From Muriicola sp041358175 (lineage in GTDB: Bacteria; Bacteroidota; Bacteroidia; Flavobacteriales; Flavobacteriaceae), in contig NZ_JBGKBE010000003.1 in the NCBI RefSeq assembly GCF_041358175.1, positions 1 through 64,000 of the forward strand: 64,000 nt of DNA, in the 5' to 3' direction. Every line of letters starts with the position of its first letter. The stretch's first letter is position 1. The translations under genes and the position numbers were made by a program. Of this stretch, positions 1 to 9,287 are shown piece by piece. A model generated the notes under the pieces. The model did not search any database and had not been told where the DNA came from. It saw nothing but the letters and a program-made list of their open reading frames with translations.

Positions 1-3000
1 GGAACAAACCTGACCATTGGGATCGAAAACGGAGCTTCAGAGGTAGTTGATCTATCTTCTTTAGTGGGAACTGATGATCAGACCGCAACCGAAGTGACTT
101 ATGACAATACAACATCCGGCCTAACTGCCGTTGATGTACAGGCAGCTATCGATGAAGTTGCTGCAGGAAGCACAGACGATCAGAACATCAGTGGATCAGG
201 ATTAGCAGGTAACATCCTGACCATAGGTATAGAAAATGGAACGAACGAAACTGTCGATCTCTCTGCCCTTGTAGGAACCGACGATCAGATCGCCAGTGAA
301 GTAAATATCACTGACGCAGGCGGAAACTTTACTTCTACAGAAGTAGAAGGTGCCCTTGCTGAACTAGCCGCAGGAAGTACAGACGATCAGAACATCAGTG
401 GATCTGGCCTTGCAGGTAACATCCTGACCATAGGTATTGAGAACGGAACCAATGAAACAGTAGATCTCTCTGCCCTTGTTGGTACAGACGATCAGATTGC
501 CAGTGAAGTTAATATCACCGATGCAGGCGGAAACTTTACCTCTACGGAAGTAGAAGGTGCCCTGGCTGAACTGGCCGCAGGAAGTACGGATGATCAGAAC
601 ATCAGTGGATCCGGCCTTGCAGGTAACATCCTGACCATTGGTATTGAAAATGGAACGAATGAAACAGTAGATCTCTCTGCTCTTGTAGGTACAGATGATC
701 AGAACTTAACGGGTGCCACTCTCAGTGGAGCCAACATACTTCAGATCGATATTGAGAATGGCACATCTACTACTGTTGACCTTTCCTCTTTGGATAATTC
801 AGGAACAGATGATCAAACCGCTGCTGAAGTGACTTATGACAATACAACATCAGGACTTACGGCTGTAGATGTACAGGCTGCTATAGATGAGGTGGCCGCA
901 GGAAGTACGGATGATCAGAATATCAGTGGATCTGGCCTTGCAGGCAACATTCTGACCATAGGTATTGAAAACGGAACTAACGAAACAGTTGATCTCTCTG
1001 CCCTTGTAGGTACAGACGATCAGATTGCCAATGAAGTAAACATTACAGATGCTGGTGGAAACTTTACCTCTACGGAAGTAGAAGGCGCCCTGGCTGAACT
1101 GGCCGCAGGCAGCACAGACGATCAGAATATTAGTGGATCTGGTCTTGCAGGCAACATTCTGACCATAGGTATTGAAAACGGAACCAACGAAACAGTTGAT
1201 CTCTCTGCCCTTGTAGGTACAGATGATCAGAACTTAACAGGTGCTTCTTTAAGTGGTGCCAATGTACTTCAGATCGATATTGAGAATGGAACATCAACTA
1301 CTGTTGACCTTTCTTCTCTGGATGATTCAGGAACAGATGATCAAACCGCTGCTGAAGTGACTTATGACAATACAACCTCCGGACTTACGGCTGTAGATGT
1401 GCAGGCTGCTATAGATGAGGTGGCCGCAGGAAGTACGGATGATCAGAATATCAGTGGATCTGGCCTTGCAGGCAACATCCTTACTATTGGAATTGAAAAC
1501 GGAACCAATGAAACAGTTGATCTCTCTGCCCTTGTAGGAACGGACGATCAGATTGCAAATGAAGTAAACATCACCGATGCAGGCGGAAACTTTACTTCTA
1601 CAGAAGTGGAAGGAGCCCTGGCAGAACTCGCCGCTGGAAGTTCGGATGATCAGAACTTAACGGGTGCCACTCTCAATGGAGCCAACGTACTTCAGATCGA
1701 TATTGAGAATGGTACATCTACTACTGTTGACCTTTCCTCTTTGGATAATTCAGGAACAGATGACCAGACCGCCGCTGAGGTGACCTATGACAATACAACT
1801 TCCGGACTAACCGCTGTAGACGTTCAAGCCGCTATCGATGAAGTGGCCGCAGGGAGTACAGACGATCAGAATATCTCCGGTTCCGGACTGGCCGGTACTA
1901 ACCTGACTATTGGTATCGAAAATGGTACTTCTGAGGTAGTTGATCTTTCATCCCTTGTAGGAACAGATGATCAAAATATTAGTGGATCTGGCCTTGCAGG
2001 CAACATCCTGACCATAGGTATAGAAAATGGAACCAACGAAACAGTTGATCTCTCTGCCCTTGTAGGTACAGATGACCAGATTGCCAGTGAAATAAATATC
2101 ACTGACGCAGGCGGAAACTTTACTTCTACAGAAGTGGAAGGAGCCCTGGCAGAACTAGCCGCAGGAAGTTCGGATGATCAGAACTTAACGGGTGCCACTC
2201 TCAGTGGAGCCAACGTCCTTCAGATCGATATTGAGAATGGAGCATCAACCACTGTTGACCTTTCCTCTTTGGATGATTCAGGAACAGATGACCAGACTGC
2301 CAGTGAAGTAAATATCACCGATGCAGGCGGAAACTTCACCTCCACGGAAGTAGAAGGTGCCCTGGCTGAACTGGCCGCAGGAAGTACAGACGATCAGAAT
2401 ATCTCCGGATCTGGCCTTGCAGGAACCAACCTGACTATCGGTATCGAAAATGGTACTTCTGAAGTAGTCGATCTTTCTTCTCTAGTGGGAACAGATGATC
2501 AAAATATTAGTGGATCTGGCCTTGCTGGAAACATTCTGACCATAGGTATTGAGAATGGAACCAACGAAACAGTGGATCTCTCTGCCCTGGTAGGTACAGA
2601 CGATCAGATCGCCAGCGAAGTAAATATCACAGATGCAGGTGGAAACTTTACTTCTACAGAAGTGGAAGGCGCCCTTGCTGAACTGGCCGCCGGAAGTACA
2701 GACGATCAGAACATCAGTGGATCTGGCCTTGCAGGTAACATCCTGACCATAGGTATTGAGAACGGAACCAATGAAACAGTTGATCTCTCTGCCCTTTTAG
2801 GAACAGATGATCAAAATATTAGTGGATCCGGCCTTGCAGGAAATATCCTGACTATAGGTATTGAGAATGGAACCAACGAAACAGTCGATCTCTCTGCCCT
2901 GGTAGGTACAGACGATCAGATCGCCAGCGAAGTAAACATCACCGATGCAGGTGGAAACTTCACTTCTACAGAAGTAGAAGGCGCCCTTGCTGAACTGGCC

Positions 3001-3330
3001 GCAGGAAGTACAGACGATCAGAATATCTCCGGATCAGGACTGGCTGGAACCAACCTGACTATCGGTATCGAAAATGGTACATCAGAAGTCATAGACTTGT
3101 CCTCCCTTGTGGGAACAGATGATCAGAACTTAACGGGTGCCACCCTTAGTGGAGCCAACATCCTTCAGATCGATATTGAGAATGGTACATCAACCACCGT
3201 TGACCTTTCGGCTCTGGATGATTCGGGAACAGATGACCAGACCGCCGCTGAGGTGACCTATGACAATACAACATCCGGACTTACCGCAGTAGATGTGCAG
3301 GCAGCTATCGATGAGGTAGCCGCAGCAAGC
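1..3330 (+). repeat. Coding tandem-repeat array, about 105-bp modules
   Basis: Modules of roughly 102-114 bp recur about 31 times and begin with variants of ACAGATGATCAGAA. Many copies are nearly identical at the DNA level, with differences mostly at third codon positions, for example across 175-690, 900-1230 and 2690-2990. Module order is not a simple dimer: both module types occur in several arrangements, some doubled. Such an array is expected to expand, contract and recombine, and to be prone to short-read assembly collapse. Confidence 0.93.
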
Positions 3331-3768
3331 ACAGATGATCAGTATGACGATGAAGTTCCTTTGAGAACTCCGATTGACGTAGATGAAGGGGGCGTAGGTT
3401 CCCCTACAAATGAAACCAACGTCCAGGAGGTAATCAATGCAATAGCCCCTATCACCTCAAAAGCTGCCAGGATCTTTTATCCTCCGTCAATTGCAGTGGA
3501 TGCCTCTACCAATGGCAGCTTCTCAATCGACCTGTATGCCCAGTATACTGCACAATTTGGAACCCCAACTGTGGCCAGTGCAGGAGCGCCTGCAGCAGTA
3601 CCGACATACGGAGCTACCGAATTGTATTATTACGTTACTTATGCAGATCCAACAGTATTCAACACAGCTACCATGTCAATTGACGCCAATGGTGTCCTTA
3701 GTTACGAGATCATAGGTCAGCCCACAGACTACAATTCACTAATTAATGTCGTATTCGTAGTAAAATAA
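1..3768 (+). CDS. Giant tandem-repeat surface protein (5' end outside window)
   Basis: The frame is open from base 1, so the start and any signal peptide lie upstream of the window. The visible part is built from about 31 modules of 34-38 residues, each opening with [ST]DDQ. Two module types occur: a type ending in ALAELAAGS or AAIDEVAAGS, and a beta-rich type with IENGT..TVDLS. About 145 C-terminal residues are not repeated and end in VVFVVK. The SGLTAVDVQAAIDEV stretch resembles repeats known from phage tail fibres and bacterial adhesins. The product is probably an exported, cell-surface filament or adhesin. I see no type A or type B T9SS sorting domain at its C terminus. The gene sits 18 bases before a type B T9SS protein and a PorP/SprF homologue, suggesting linked export or assembly. 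The function is inferred, not shown. Confidence 0.85.
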   Translation, partial: GTNLTIGIENGASEVVDLSSLVGTDDQTATEVTYDNTTSGLTAVDVQAAIDEVAAGSTDDQNISGSGLAGNILTIGIENGTNETVDLSALVGTDDQIASEVNITDAGGNFTSTEVEGALAELAAGSTDDQNISGSGLAGNILTIGIENGTNETVDLSALVGTDDQIASEVNITDAGGNFTSTEVEGALAELAAGSTDDQNISGSGLAGNILTIGIENGTNETVDLSALVGTDDQNLTGATLSGANILQIDIENGTSTTVDLSSLDNSGTDDQTAAEVTYDNTTSGLTAVDVQAAIDEVAAGSTDDQNISGSGLAGNILTIGIENGTNETVDLSALVGTDDQIANEVNITDAGGNFTSTEVEGALAELAAGSTDDQNISGSGLAGNILTIGIENGTNETVDLSALVGTDDQNLTGASLSGANVLQIDIENGTSTTVDLSSLDDSGTDDQTAAEVTYDNTTSGLTAVDVQAAIDEVAAGSTDDQNISGSGLAGNILTIGIENGTNETVDLSALVGTDDQIANEVNITDAGGNFTSTEVEGALAELAAGSSDDQNLTGATLNGANVLQIDIENGTSTTVDLSSLDNSGTDDQTAAEVTYDNTTSGLTAVDVQAAIDEVAAGSTDDQNISGSGLAGTNLTIGIENGTSEVVDLSSLVGTDDQNISGSGLAGNILTIGIENGTNETVDLSALVGTDDQIASEINITDAGGNFTSTEVEGALAELAAGSSDDQNLTGATLSGANVLQIDIENGASTTVDLSSLDDSGTDDQTASEVNITDAGGNFTSTEVEGALAELAAGSTDDQNISGSGLAGTNLTIGIENGTSEVVDLSSLVGTDDQNISGSGLAGNILTIGIENGTNETVDLSALVGTDDQIASEVNITDAGGNFTSTEVEGALAELAAGSTDDQNISGSGLAGNILTIGIENGTNETVDLSALLGTDDQNISGSGLAGNILTIGIENGTNETVDLSALVGTDDQIASEVNITDAGGNFTSTEVEGALAELAAGSTDDQNISGSGLAGTNLTIGIENGTSEVIDLSSLVGTDDQNLTGATLSGANILQIDIENGTSTTVDLSALDDSGTDDQTAAEVTYDNTTSGLTAVDVQAAIDEVAAASTDDQYDDEVPLRTPIDVDEGGVGSPTNETNVQEVINAIAPITSKAARIFYPPSIAVDASTNGSFSIDLYAQYTAQFGTPTVASAGAPAAVPTYGATELYYYVTYADPTVFNTATMSIDANGVLSYEIIGQPTDYNSLINVVFVVK

Positions 3769-3786
3769 CATAACCAATACAATAGG

Positions 3787-5805
3787 GTGTTGAAGACCAT
3801 AACCAAAAATAGAGTATTCATCCTCAGCAGTATTTTTATATTGCTGGGGATTCTCGCATCTAACGCCCAGTTTTTATTACAGGCGCCTAATAGCGGGGAT
3901 GAAACTAATTTTCGGTGGTATGAAGCTTCAGATCCGACCACTGTCTTATCAACAGATTTTTTCTATGAAACCTCAATCCCCGGAATTTATTACGCTACCT
4001 ACGATGGGACTTTATGTGGGTCTAATGCTACCGGATATTTTATTTTAACAGATTGTGAAGCCCCTGATAATCAAGTTACTCTCGACATATCAGCCAATGT
4101 TTCGGGTAGTGCTACGGTTAGCTGGACTCCTGCGGTTAGCGGGGATCAGCTCAGGCCGGTGGTAACTTCAACTCCCACGGTTACAAGATATACTGCAACT
4201 CTGACCAAAGTGGGAAATTCAATGGATTTACCATCATTTACCGTAGTTTGTCTGCAACAGGCAGCTACTTTGGTTGACGATTTTATTTCACTTGTGGAGG
4301 ATACTTCAACCCTGATTCCAATTTATGACAATGACAGCGGTTTACCTTCTACCGGAACACTTACAACAACCGATCCCGCCAATGGTACTCTGGTGATCGA
4401 TGATAATGGTACTCCTAATGATCCTTCAGACGACATTGTACAATACACGCCGATTATAGACTACAACGGCCCGGATTCATTTACCTATACGGTTTGTAAT
4501 TCCTTTGGTGACTGTAGTACGGCAACTGTAACTATAGACGTTACACCGTACATTGATACCGAAGACGACGCAGTGGCAACCATTCTTGATACACCAGTGG
4601 ATATCGACATCTGGACCATGAATGACAATGACCTGCCTGCTACCGGAACGATCTCATCTACCAATCCATCCAATGGTACCCTTACCAGGGATGATAATGG
4701 TACTCCAAATGACCCAACGGATGATATATTTACCTATGTTCCAAATCCTGGCTTTTTGGGTGCCGATGATTTTATTTACACCGTTTGTGATATGTCGGGG
4801 AATTGTGATTCGGCCACTATCTATGTTTATATCAACGAACCCGACGTGGATCTCGATTCTGATGATGATGGAATTGTTGATGCCTTTGAAGACCTCAATC
4901 TAGACGGAGATAATGATCCTTTTACAAATCCGACAGATACTGATGGAGACGGTATTCCGGACTATCTCGATATCGATAGTGATGACGATGGAATTCCGGA
5001 TAATGTGGAAGCACAAACCACAGATGGGTACATTCCCCCAAGCGGACAGGACGATAACGACAATGGCCTTGATGATGCCTACGAAAATGGAGGCGGTCTT
5101 GGTTTAATCCCAATTGATACCGACGGTGACGGCCTGCCGGATTATGTTGATGATGATAGTGATGATGATGGTGTTCCTGATAATATTGAAGCCCATGACC
5201 ACGACCAAGACGGTATTCCGGATGTTACTTTTATCGGTTCCGATAAGGATAACGACGGACTTGATGACGGGTATGAAGGTAGCTCTTCTATTGATACGGA
5301 TGTAAACGATGAAATAGATATTCCTTTCAGGGATCTGCCTAATAATGATGGTGATGAAGAATCAGATTACAGGGATACAGATGATGACAATGATCGTATA
5401 CCTACGGTTGATGAGGACAACAATGGTGACGGGAATTATGCCAATGATGATGCTAATAATAATGGTACTCCTGACTACCTCGAACCTAATGCTATTGAAG
5501 CCGATATAGAAGTATTTAATGTAGTCACCCCTAACGGGGATGGCATCCATGATGTACTGGCAATCAGGGGACTGGAAGATTATCCTAATAACACTATCAG
5601 AATATACAACAGATGGGGAGTTCAGGTCTACGTAACCAAGGCATATGACACTCAGGGGAACGTCTTTGACGGTACCTCCGAAGGCAGGGTAACCATCGAC
5701 AAGGAGAATAAACTCCCTGTGGGAACCTATTTCTACATCCTCGATTTTGAGGATAATACCGGGGCAATGAAATCATTGACCGGCTATATCTACCTTAACC
5801 GATAA
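3787..5805 (+). CDS. Secreted Asp-rich protein with type B T9SS (CHU_C) sorting domain
   Basis: A signal peptide (about residues 1-28, ending SNAQ) is followed by an Ig/cadherin-like region with two similar copies around 170-255 and 258-350, both carrying DDNGTPNDP. Residues about 354-570 form a thrombospondin-type-3-like, calcium-binding Asp-rich region with repeats such as DTDGDGIPDYLD. The last ~100 residues (TPNGDGIHD, then IYNRWG, then GTYFYIL) match the gliding-motility-associated C-terminal domain, the type B signal for the type IX secretion system. The start is a GTG at 3787. It should be exported across the outer membrane and kept at the cell surface. The PorP/SprF gene follows after three bases, the usual arrangement for type B cargo and its membrane partner. 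Confidence 0.9.
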   Translation: MLKTITKNRVFILSSIFILLGILASNAQFLLQAPNSGDETNFRWYEASDPTTVLSTDFFYETSIPGIYYATYDGTLCGSNATGYFILTDCEAPDNQVTLDISANVSGSATVSWTPAVSGDQLRPVVTSTPTVTRYTATLTKVGNSMDLPSFTVVCLQQAATLVDDFISLVEDTSTLIPIYDNDSGLPSTGTLTTTDPANGTLVIDDNGTPNDPSDDIVQYTPIIDYNGPDSFTYTVCNSFGDCSTATVTIDVTPYIDTEDDAVATILDTPVDIDIWTMNDNDLPATGTISSTNPSNGTLTRDDNGTPNDPTDDIFTYVPNPGFLGADDFIYTVCDMSGNCDSATIYVYINEPDVDLDSDDDGIVDAFEDLNLDGDNDPFTNPTDTDGDGIPDYLDIDSDDDGIPDNVEAQTTDGYIPPSGQDDNDNGLDDAYENGGGLGLIPIDTDGDGLPDYVDDDSDDDGVPDNIEAHDHDQDGIPDVTFIGSDKDNDGLDDGYEGSSSIDTDVNDEIDIPFRDLPNNDGDEESDYRDTDDDNDRIPTVDEDNNGDGNYANDDANNNGTPDYLEPNAIEADIEVFNVVTPNGDGIHDVLAIRGLEDYPNNTIRIYNRWGVQVYVTKAYDTQGNVFDGTSEGRVTIDKENKLPVGTYFYILDFEDNTGAMKSLTGYIYLNR

Positions 5806-5808
5806 ACC

Positions 5809-6777
5809 ATGAGACCTTCACTTACCTACATAAAATTCATTAGTACTCTGCAAAAGGGGGTATTACTTTTTCTGCTATGCACACTCACCAACCTAAGTGC
5901 CCAACAGGATGCGCAATACACCCAGTATATGTACAATACTGTTAGTGTTAACCCCGGTTATGCTGGTTCCAGAGGCCAATTGAGTGTTGCAGCCCTGTAT
6001 CGGGCACAATGGGTAGGACTTGAAGGTGCTCCCAAAACACAAACCTTCAATTTTCATACTCCTGTTGGATATCGTGGCGTAGGTATGGGATTGTCAATTG
6101 TCAATGATCAGATAGGCCCCACTTCGGAAACCTACTTTGATCTTGACTTTTCATATACCATTCAACTGGCCGCAGAAAAAAGGCTGAGTTTCGGACTTAA
6201 AGGAAGTGTGCATTTGCTCGATATCCGTTTTTCAGAATTGAATCAGGATTACACCAATCCGGGCGGACCAGATCCCACCTTGCAGCAGGATATCCAGAAC
6301 AAACTTTCTCCCAATATAGGAGCCGGAGTCTATTACCATACCGATAAATACTATCTGGGGTTATCGGCTCCACGCTTTCTGGAGACCTCTCATTTTGACG
6401 AATCTTCCCTTTCTACTGCTGCAGAACAGATAAATTTATACCTAATTACCGGCTACGTTTTCCAAATGAATCCGCTCTGGAAATTTAAACCAACAATCCT
6501 GGCCAAGGTCGTTCAAGGTGCCCCACTGCAGGTAGACGGTTCTGTAAATTTTATGTATAATGATAAATTCATTATGGGTGCAGCATATCGATGGGATGCT
6601 GCGGTTAGTGCTATGGCCGGTTTTCAATTGTCCCCGGAATTCCTCATCGGTATTGCCTATGACAGAGAAATTACCGAACTGGGCACAGCCCGCTTTAATG
6701 ACGGTTCCTTTGAAGTGATTCTCAGGTACGACTTTATTAAAGTAAAAGATAACCTGAAATCTCCCCGATTCTTCTAA
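5809..6777 (+). CDS. PorP/SprF-family outer-membrane protein
   Basis: This 322-residue protein has an N-terminal signal sequence (cleavage probably after LSA, near residue 31) followed by the family hallmark QYTQYMYNTVSVNPGYAGSR and a predicted beta-barrel rich in alternating aromatic residues. PorP/SprF proteins are outer-membrane partners of the type IX secretion system; SprF is needed for surface delivery of the type B cargo SprB in Flavobacterium johnsoniae. Here the gene starts three bases after the stop of a type B sorting-domain gene and probably shares its transcript. By inference it attaches or exports that protein, and perhaps also the upstream repeat protein. Which cargo it serves cannot be read from sequence. 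Confidence 0.9.
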   Translation: MRPSLTYIKFISTLQKGVLLFLLCTLTNLSAQQDAQYTQYMYNTVSVNPGYAGSRGQLSVAALYRAQWVGLEGAPKTQTFNFHTPVGYRGVGMGLSIVNDQIGPTSETYFDLDFSYTIQLAAEKRLSFGLKGSVHLLDIRFSELNQDYTNPGGPDPTLQQDIQNKLSPNIGAGVYYHTDKYYLGLSAPRFLETSHFDESSLSTAAEQINLYLITGYVFQMNPLWKFKPTILAKVVQGAPLQVDGSVNFMYNDKFIMGAAYRWDAAVSAMAGFQLSPEFLIGIAYDREITELGTARFNDGSFEVILRYDFIKVKDNLKSPRFF

Positions 6778-6857
6778 AGTATTTTGGCCTCGGTTCTGCT
6801 ATAAGATTTAAGATACACTTAACCAATTAACCAGGGGAAAGGTGTTATTTTTACGCA

Positions 6858-7391
6858 GTGGAAGAAGAAAGAGTAATCCTGGTTAACCAGAAAGATGAAG
6901 AGATTGGGACCATGCCAAAGATGGAAGCCCATGAAAAAGCCGTCCTGCACAGGGCGTTTTCTGTTTTTGTCATGAATTCAAAAGGGGAGACCATGCTGCA
7001 GCAAAGGGCGGCAAAAAAGTATCACTCTCCTTTACTCTGGACCAATACCTGCTGTAGTCACCAGCGATTGGGCGAAACTAATCTGCAGGCAGGTAAAAGA
7101 CGACTTCAGGAAGAAATGGGTTTCCAAACCGAACTCAAAGAACTATTTAGCTTTATCTATAAGGCCCCCTTCGACAACGGACTTACCGAACACGAGCTCG
7201 ACCACGTAATGGTGGGTTACTACGAGGGGGATCCAGAGATCAATCCCGAAGAAGTTGAAGCCTGGAAATGGATGACGCCAGATGCTATCCGCAACGATAT
7301 ACAGGCCTCGCCGGAATCCTACACCGCCTGGTTTAAAATTATCTTTGAGAGATTTTATGACCATCTTATTAAAAATACCCTTCAGAAATGA
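6858..7391 (+). CDS. idi: Isopentenyl-diphosphate delta-isomerase, type I
   Basis: This 177-residue Nudix-fold enzyme interconverts isopentenyl and dimethylallyl diphosphate in isoprenoid synthesis. The catalytic region TNTCCSHQ is followed by the Nudix-like GKRRLQEEMG and an acidic E-x-E segment near HELDHVMVGYY. The length is typical of bacterial type I enzymes. I chose the GTG at 6858: it gives the usual N terminus (EERVILVNQKDEEIG), and no better start is seen. A TATTTTTA motif, one mismatch from the flavobacterial -7 element, ends only a few bases upstream. It is the first gene of a four-gene operon and overlaps the next start by four bases (ATGA). It likely feeds carotenoid and quinone synthesis; a CrtA-like gene lies at 63273. 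Confidence 0.93.
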   Translation: MEEERVILVNQKDEEIGTMPKMEAHEKAVLHRAFSVFVMNSKGETMLQQRAAKKYHSPLLWTNTCCSHQRLGETNLQAGKRRLQEEMGFQTELKELFSFIYKAPFDNGLTEHELDHVMVGYYEGDPEINPEEVEAWKWMTPDAIRNDIQASPESYTAWFKIIFERFYDHLIKNTLQK

Positions 7392-7798
7392 AAGTAAAAG
7401 TAAGTCGGAAAGCACATTTCAATGCTGCTCACAGATTATACAGGCCACAATGGACTGATGACAGAAATAACGAAGTTTTCGGGAAATGTAATAATCCTAA
7501 TTTTCATGGTCACAACTACGAACTTATCGTTAGTGTAACAGGGGAGATCGATCCTGTAACGGGATTTGTGATTGATGTAAAGATCCTGAAAGACCTGATC
7601 AAGGCTGAAGTAGAAGATGCCTTCGACCATAAAAATCTGAATCTGGAGGTGCCAGAGTTTAAAGAACTCAATCCTACAGCAGAGAATATAGCTGTTGTCA
7701 TATGGAACAAACTCAGGCCGCACATCAAAGATTCTGATACTCTTGAAGTAGTTCTATACGAAACTCCAAGGAATTTTGTAACATACACAGGCGAGTAA
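7388..7798 (+). CDS. queD: 6-carboxytetrahydropterin synthase / 6-pyruvoyl-tetrahydropterin synthase family
   Basis: This 136-residue T-fold enzyme would convert dihydroneopterin triphosphate to 6-carboxytetrahydropterin in queuosine synthesis, or act in a related pterin step. The zinc ligands H15, H40 and H42 (in AAHR and FHGHNYEL) and the catalytic C34 (FGKCNNP) are all present. The C-terminal VVLYETPRNFVTY carries the conserved pterin-anchoring Glu. The start overlaps the idi stop (ATGA), implying translational coupling. No other queuosine gene is beside it, so the exact product, QueD or a PTPS-like enzyme, is uncertain. The gene name reflects family membership. Confidence 0.85.
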   Translation: MKVKVSRKAHFNAAHRLYRPQWTDDRNNEVFGKCNNPNFHGHNYELIVSVTGEIDPVTGFVIDVKILKDLIKAEVEDAFDHKNLNLEVPEFKELNPTAENIAVVIWNKLRPHIKDSDTLEVVLYETPRNFVTYTGE

Positions 7799-8254
7799 AT
7801 GGGCCTTGAAGTTGGTAAAATTATCCCTGAGTTTTCCCTGAAAGATCAGCATGGAAAGACCTTTAACAGCAATGACTATATAGGAAAGAAACCCCTGGTG
7901 ATATTTTTCTATCCAAAGGATTACACCCCCGGATGTACCAAAGAAGCCTGTTCATTCAGAGACAGTTATGAGGAATTTACCGACAGGGGAGCGGAAGTAA
8001 TCGGGATCAGTGCCGATTCTGAATCTTCCCATCGTAAATTTGCCGCAACCTATAAACTACCTTTTATACTTCTTGCAGATACAAAGAACAAAGTTCGCCG
8101 ACTTTTTAAGGTAGAAAAGGCAATGTTCAATCTGCTGCCAGGTAGGGAAACTTACGTTGTAGACAAAGAAGGACGTGTCATAATGTCCTTTAACAACATA
8201 GGTGCCTCCGGGCATATGAAGAAGGCGTTAAAAGCATTAAAATCGATCGCATGA
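7799..8254 (+). CDS. bcp: Peroxiredoxin, BCP/PrxQ type
   Basis: This 151-residue thiol peroxidase reduces hydrogen peroxide and organic peroxides in the cytoplasm. The motif PKDYTPGCTKEACSFRD contains peroxidatic C46 and, five residues on, C51, the usual resolving cysteine of PrxQ/BCP enzymes. No signal peptide is visible. The ATG directly follows the stop codon of the pterin synthase gene, and the stop overlaps the next start, so it is in the middle of a tightly packed operon. Its association with isoprenoid and mannose-phosphate genes has no obvious pathway logic. Confidence 0.93.
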   Translation: MGLEVGKIIPEFSLKDQHGKTFNSNDYIGKKPLVIFFYPKDYTPGCTKEACSFRDSYEEFTDRGAEVIGISADSESSHRKFAATYKLPFILLADTKNKVRRLFKVEKAMFNLLPGRETYVVDKEGRVIMSFNNIGASGHMKKALKALKSIA

Positions 8255-9222
8255 CAAAGATATATCCCTTAAAATTTCAACCCATCTTAAAGGAAAGATT
8301 ATGGGGTGGAACTAAACTCTCAGAACAGCTCAACAAACCAAGTAGAAGTGATATTACAGGTGAAAGCTGGGAACTTTCAGGAGTACAGGGCGATGTCTCT
8401 GAAGTGGCTAATGGAGAATACAAAGGAAGCTCCCTCAACGCCCTGATTGAGCACTGGGGTCCCGATTTACTCGGAAAATCAGTTATTGAACGTTTTGGAA
8501 AGGAATTTCCTATTCTGATCAAGTTTATAGATGCAAAACAGGATCTGTCCATCCAATTACATCCCCACGATGAACTGGCCAAATCAAGACACAATTCTTT
8601 TGGCAAGACCGAGATGTGGTATGTCATGGACGCCGATAAGGACGCCAACCTGATCGTTGGCTTTAATCAGCCCATGACCAGGGAAAAATATGTTGAAAGT
8701 CTTGAGAAAAAGACCCTCCTGGAGTATATGAATTATGAAAAGGTTACAGCAGGGGATACTTTTTTCATCAATACAGGGAAGATCCATGCCATTGGAGCCG
8801 GGGTGCTTCTGGCTGAAATTCAGCAAACTTCGGATATTACCTATAGGGTGTACGACTTCGACCGCCGGGATAAGGAGGGAAATCTGAGGGAATTACATAC
8901 TGATCTCGCCCTGGATGCCATAGATTTTGAGCAAAAGAGTGATTTTAAGGTGAGTTACGACAGAGCTATCGATAAGGTAAATCCCATGGTGTCCTGTCCT
9001 TACTTCAAAACCAATTTCCTTCAGCTTACAACAGATATGAAACAGGAGGTCGGCAGCAGGGATTCCTTTACCATTTACATGTGCGTGGAAGGGAAAGCGG
9101 AGATTTCTAACGAGGCAGGATCAGTTACTATCAAAAGAGGTGAGACAATTCTTCTTCCTGCGAACTCCGAAACCATCCAAATACAGACTTCCGGGTGTAA
9201 ACTTCTGGAGGTGACCCTTTAA
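8251..9222 (+). CDS. manA: Mannose-6-phosphate isomerase, class I
   Basis: This 323-residue cupin-type metalloenzyme interconverts mannose 6-phosphate and fructose 6-phosphate. Metal-site motifs are visible: QLHPHDELA, then GKTEMWYV, and further on TGKIHAIGAGVLLAE followed by TYRVYDFDR. The length fits the short bacterial class I enzymes. The ATG overlaps the preceding stop by four bases. The last gene of the idi operon, it probably supplies mannose precursors for polysaccharide and glycan synthesis. Confidence 0.92.
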   Translation: MTKIYPLKFQPILKERLWGGTKLSEQLNKPSRSDITGESWELSGVQGDVSEVANGEYKGSSLNALIEHWGPDLLGKSVIERFGKEFPILIKFIDAKQDLSIQLHPHDELAKSRHNSFGKTEMWYVMDADKDANLIVGFNQPMTREKYVESLEKKTLLEYMNYEKVTAGDTFFINTGKIHAIGAGVLLAEIQQTSDITYRVYDFDRRDKEGNLRELHTDLALDAIDFEQKSDFKVSYDRAIDKVNPMVSCPYFKTNFLQLTTDMKQEVGSRDSFTIYMCVEGKAEISNEAGSVTIKRGETILLPANSETIQIQTSGCKLLEVTL

Positions 9223-9241
9223 AAGAAAAGGAGCTTTTTTG

Positions 9242-9271
9242 TTGAAGGACGCGCTCTAAAGGTTATTTTTG
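9242..9271 (+). promoter_or_regulatory. Flavobacterial promoter for the 9288 gene
   Basis: TTG at 9242-9244, a 19-base spacer and TATTTTTG at 9264-9271 match the Bacteroidetes housekeeping pattern (TTG at -33, TAnnTTTG at -7). It lies 16 bases before the ATG and just after manA ends, indicating an independent transcript. Confidence 0.7.
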
Positions 9272-9287
9272 CATAAAATAATTTCAA

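Noticed and set aside
1..3330. CRISPR-like or phage tail-fibre region
   Set aside because: Repeats are coding, ~105 bp, in one continuous frame, without spacers; no Cas or other phage genes are near. The tail-fibre resemblance of VDVQAAIDEV is only a repeat motif also common in bacterial surface proteins.
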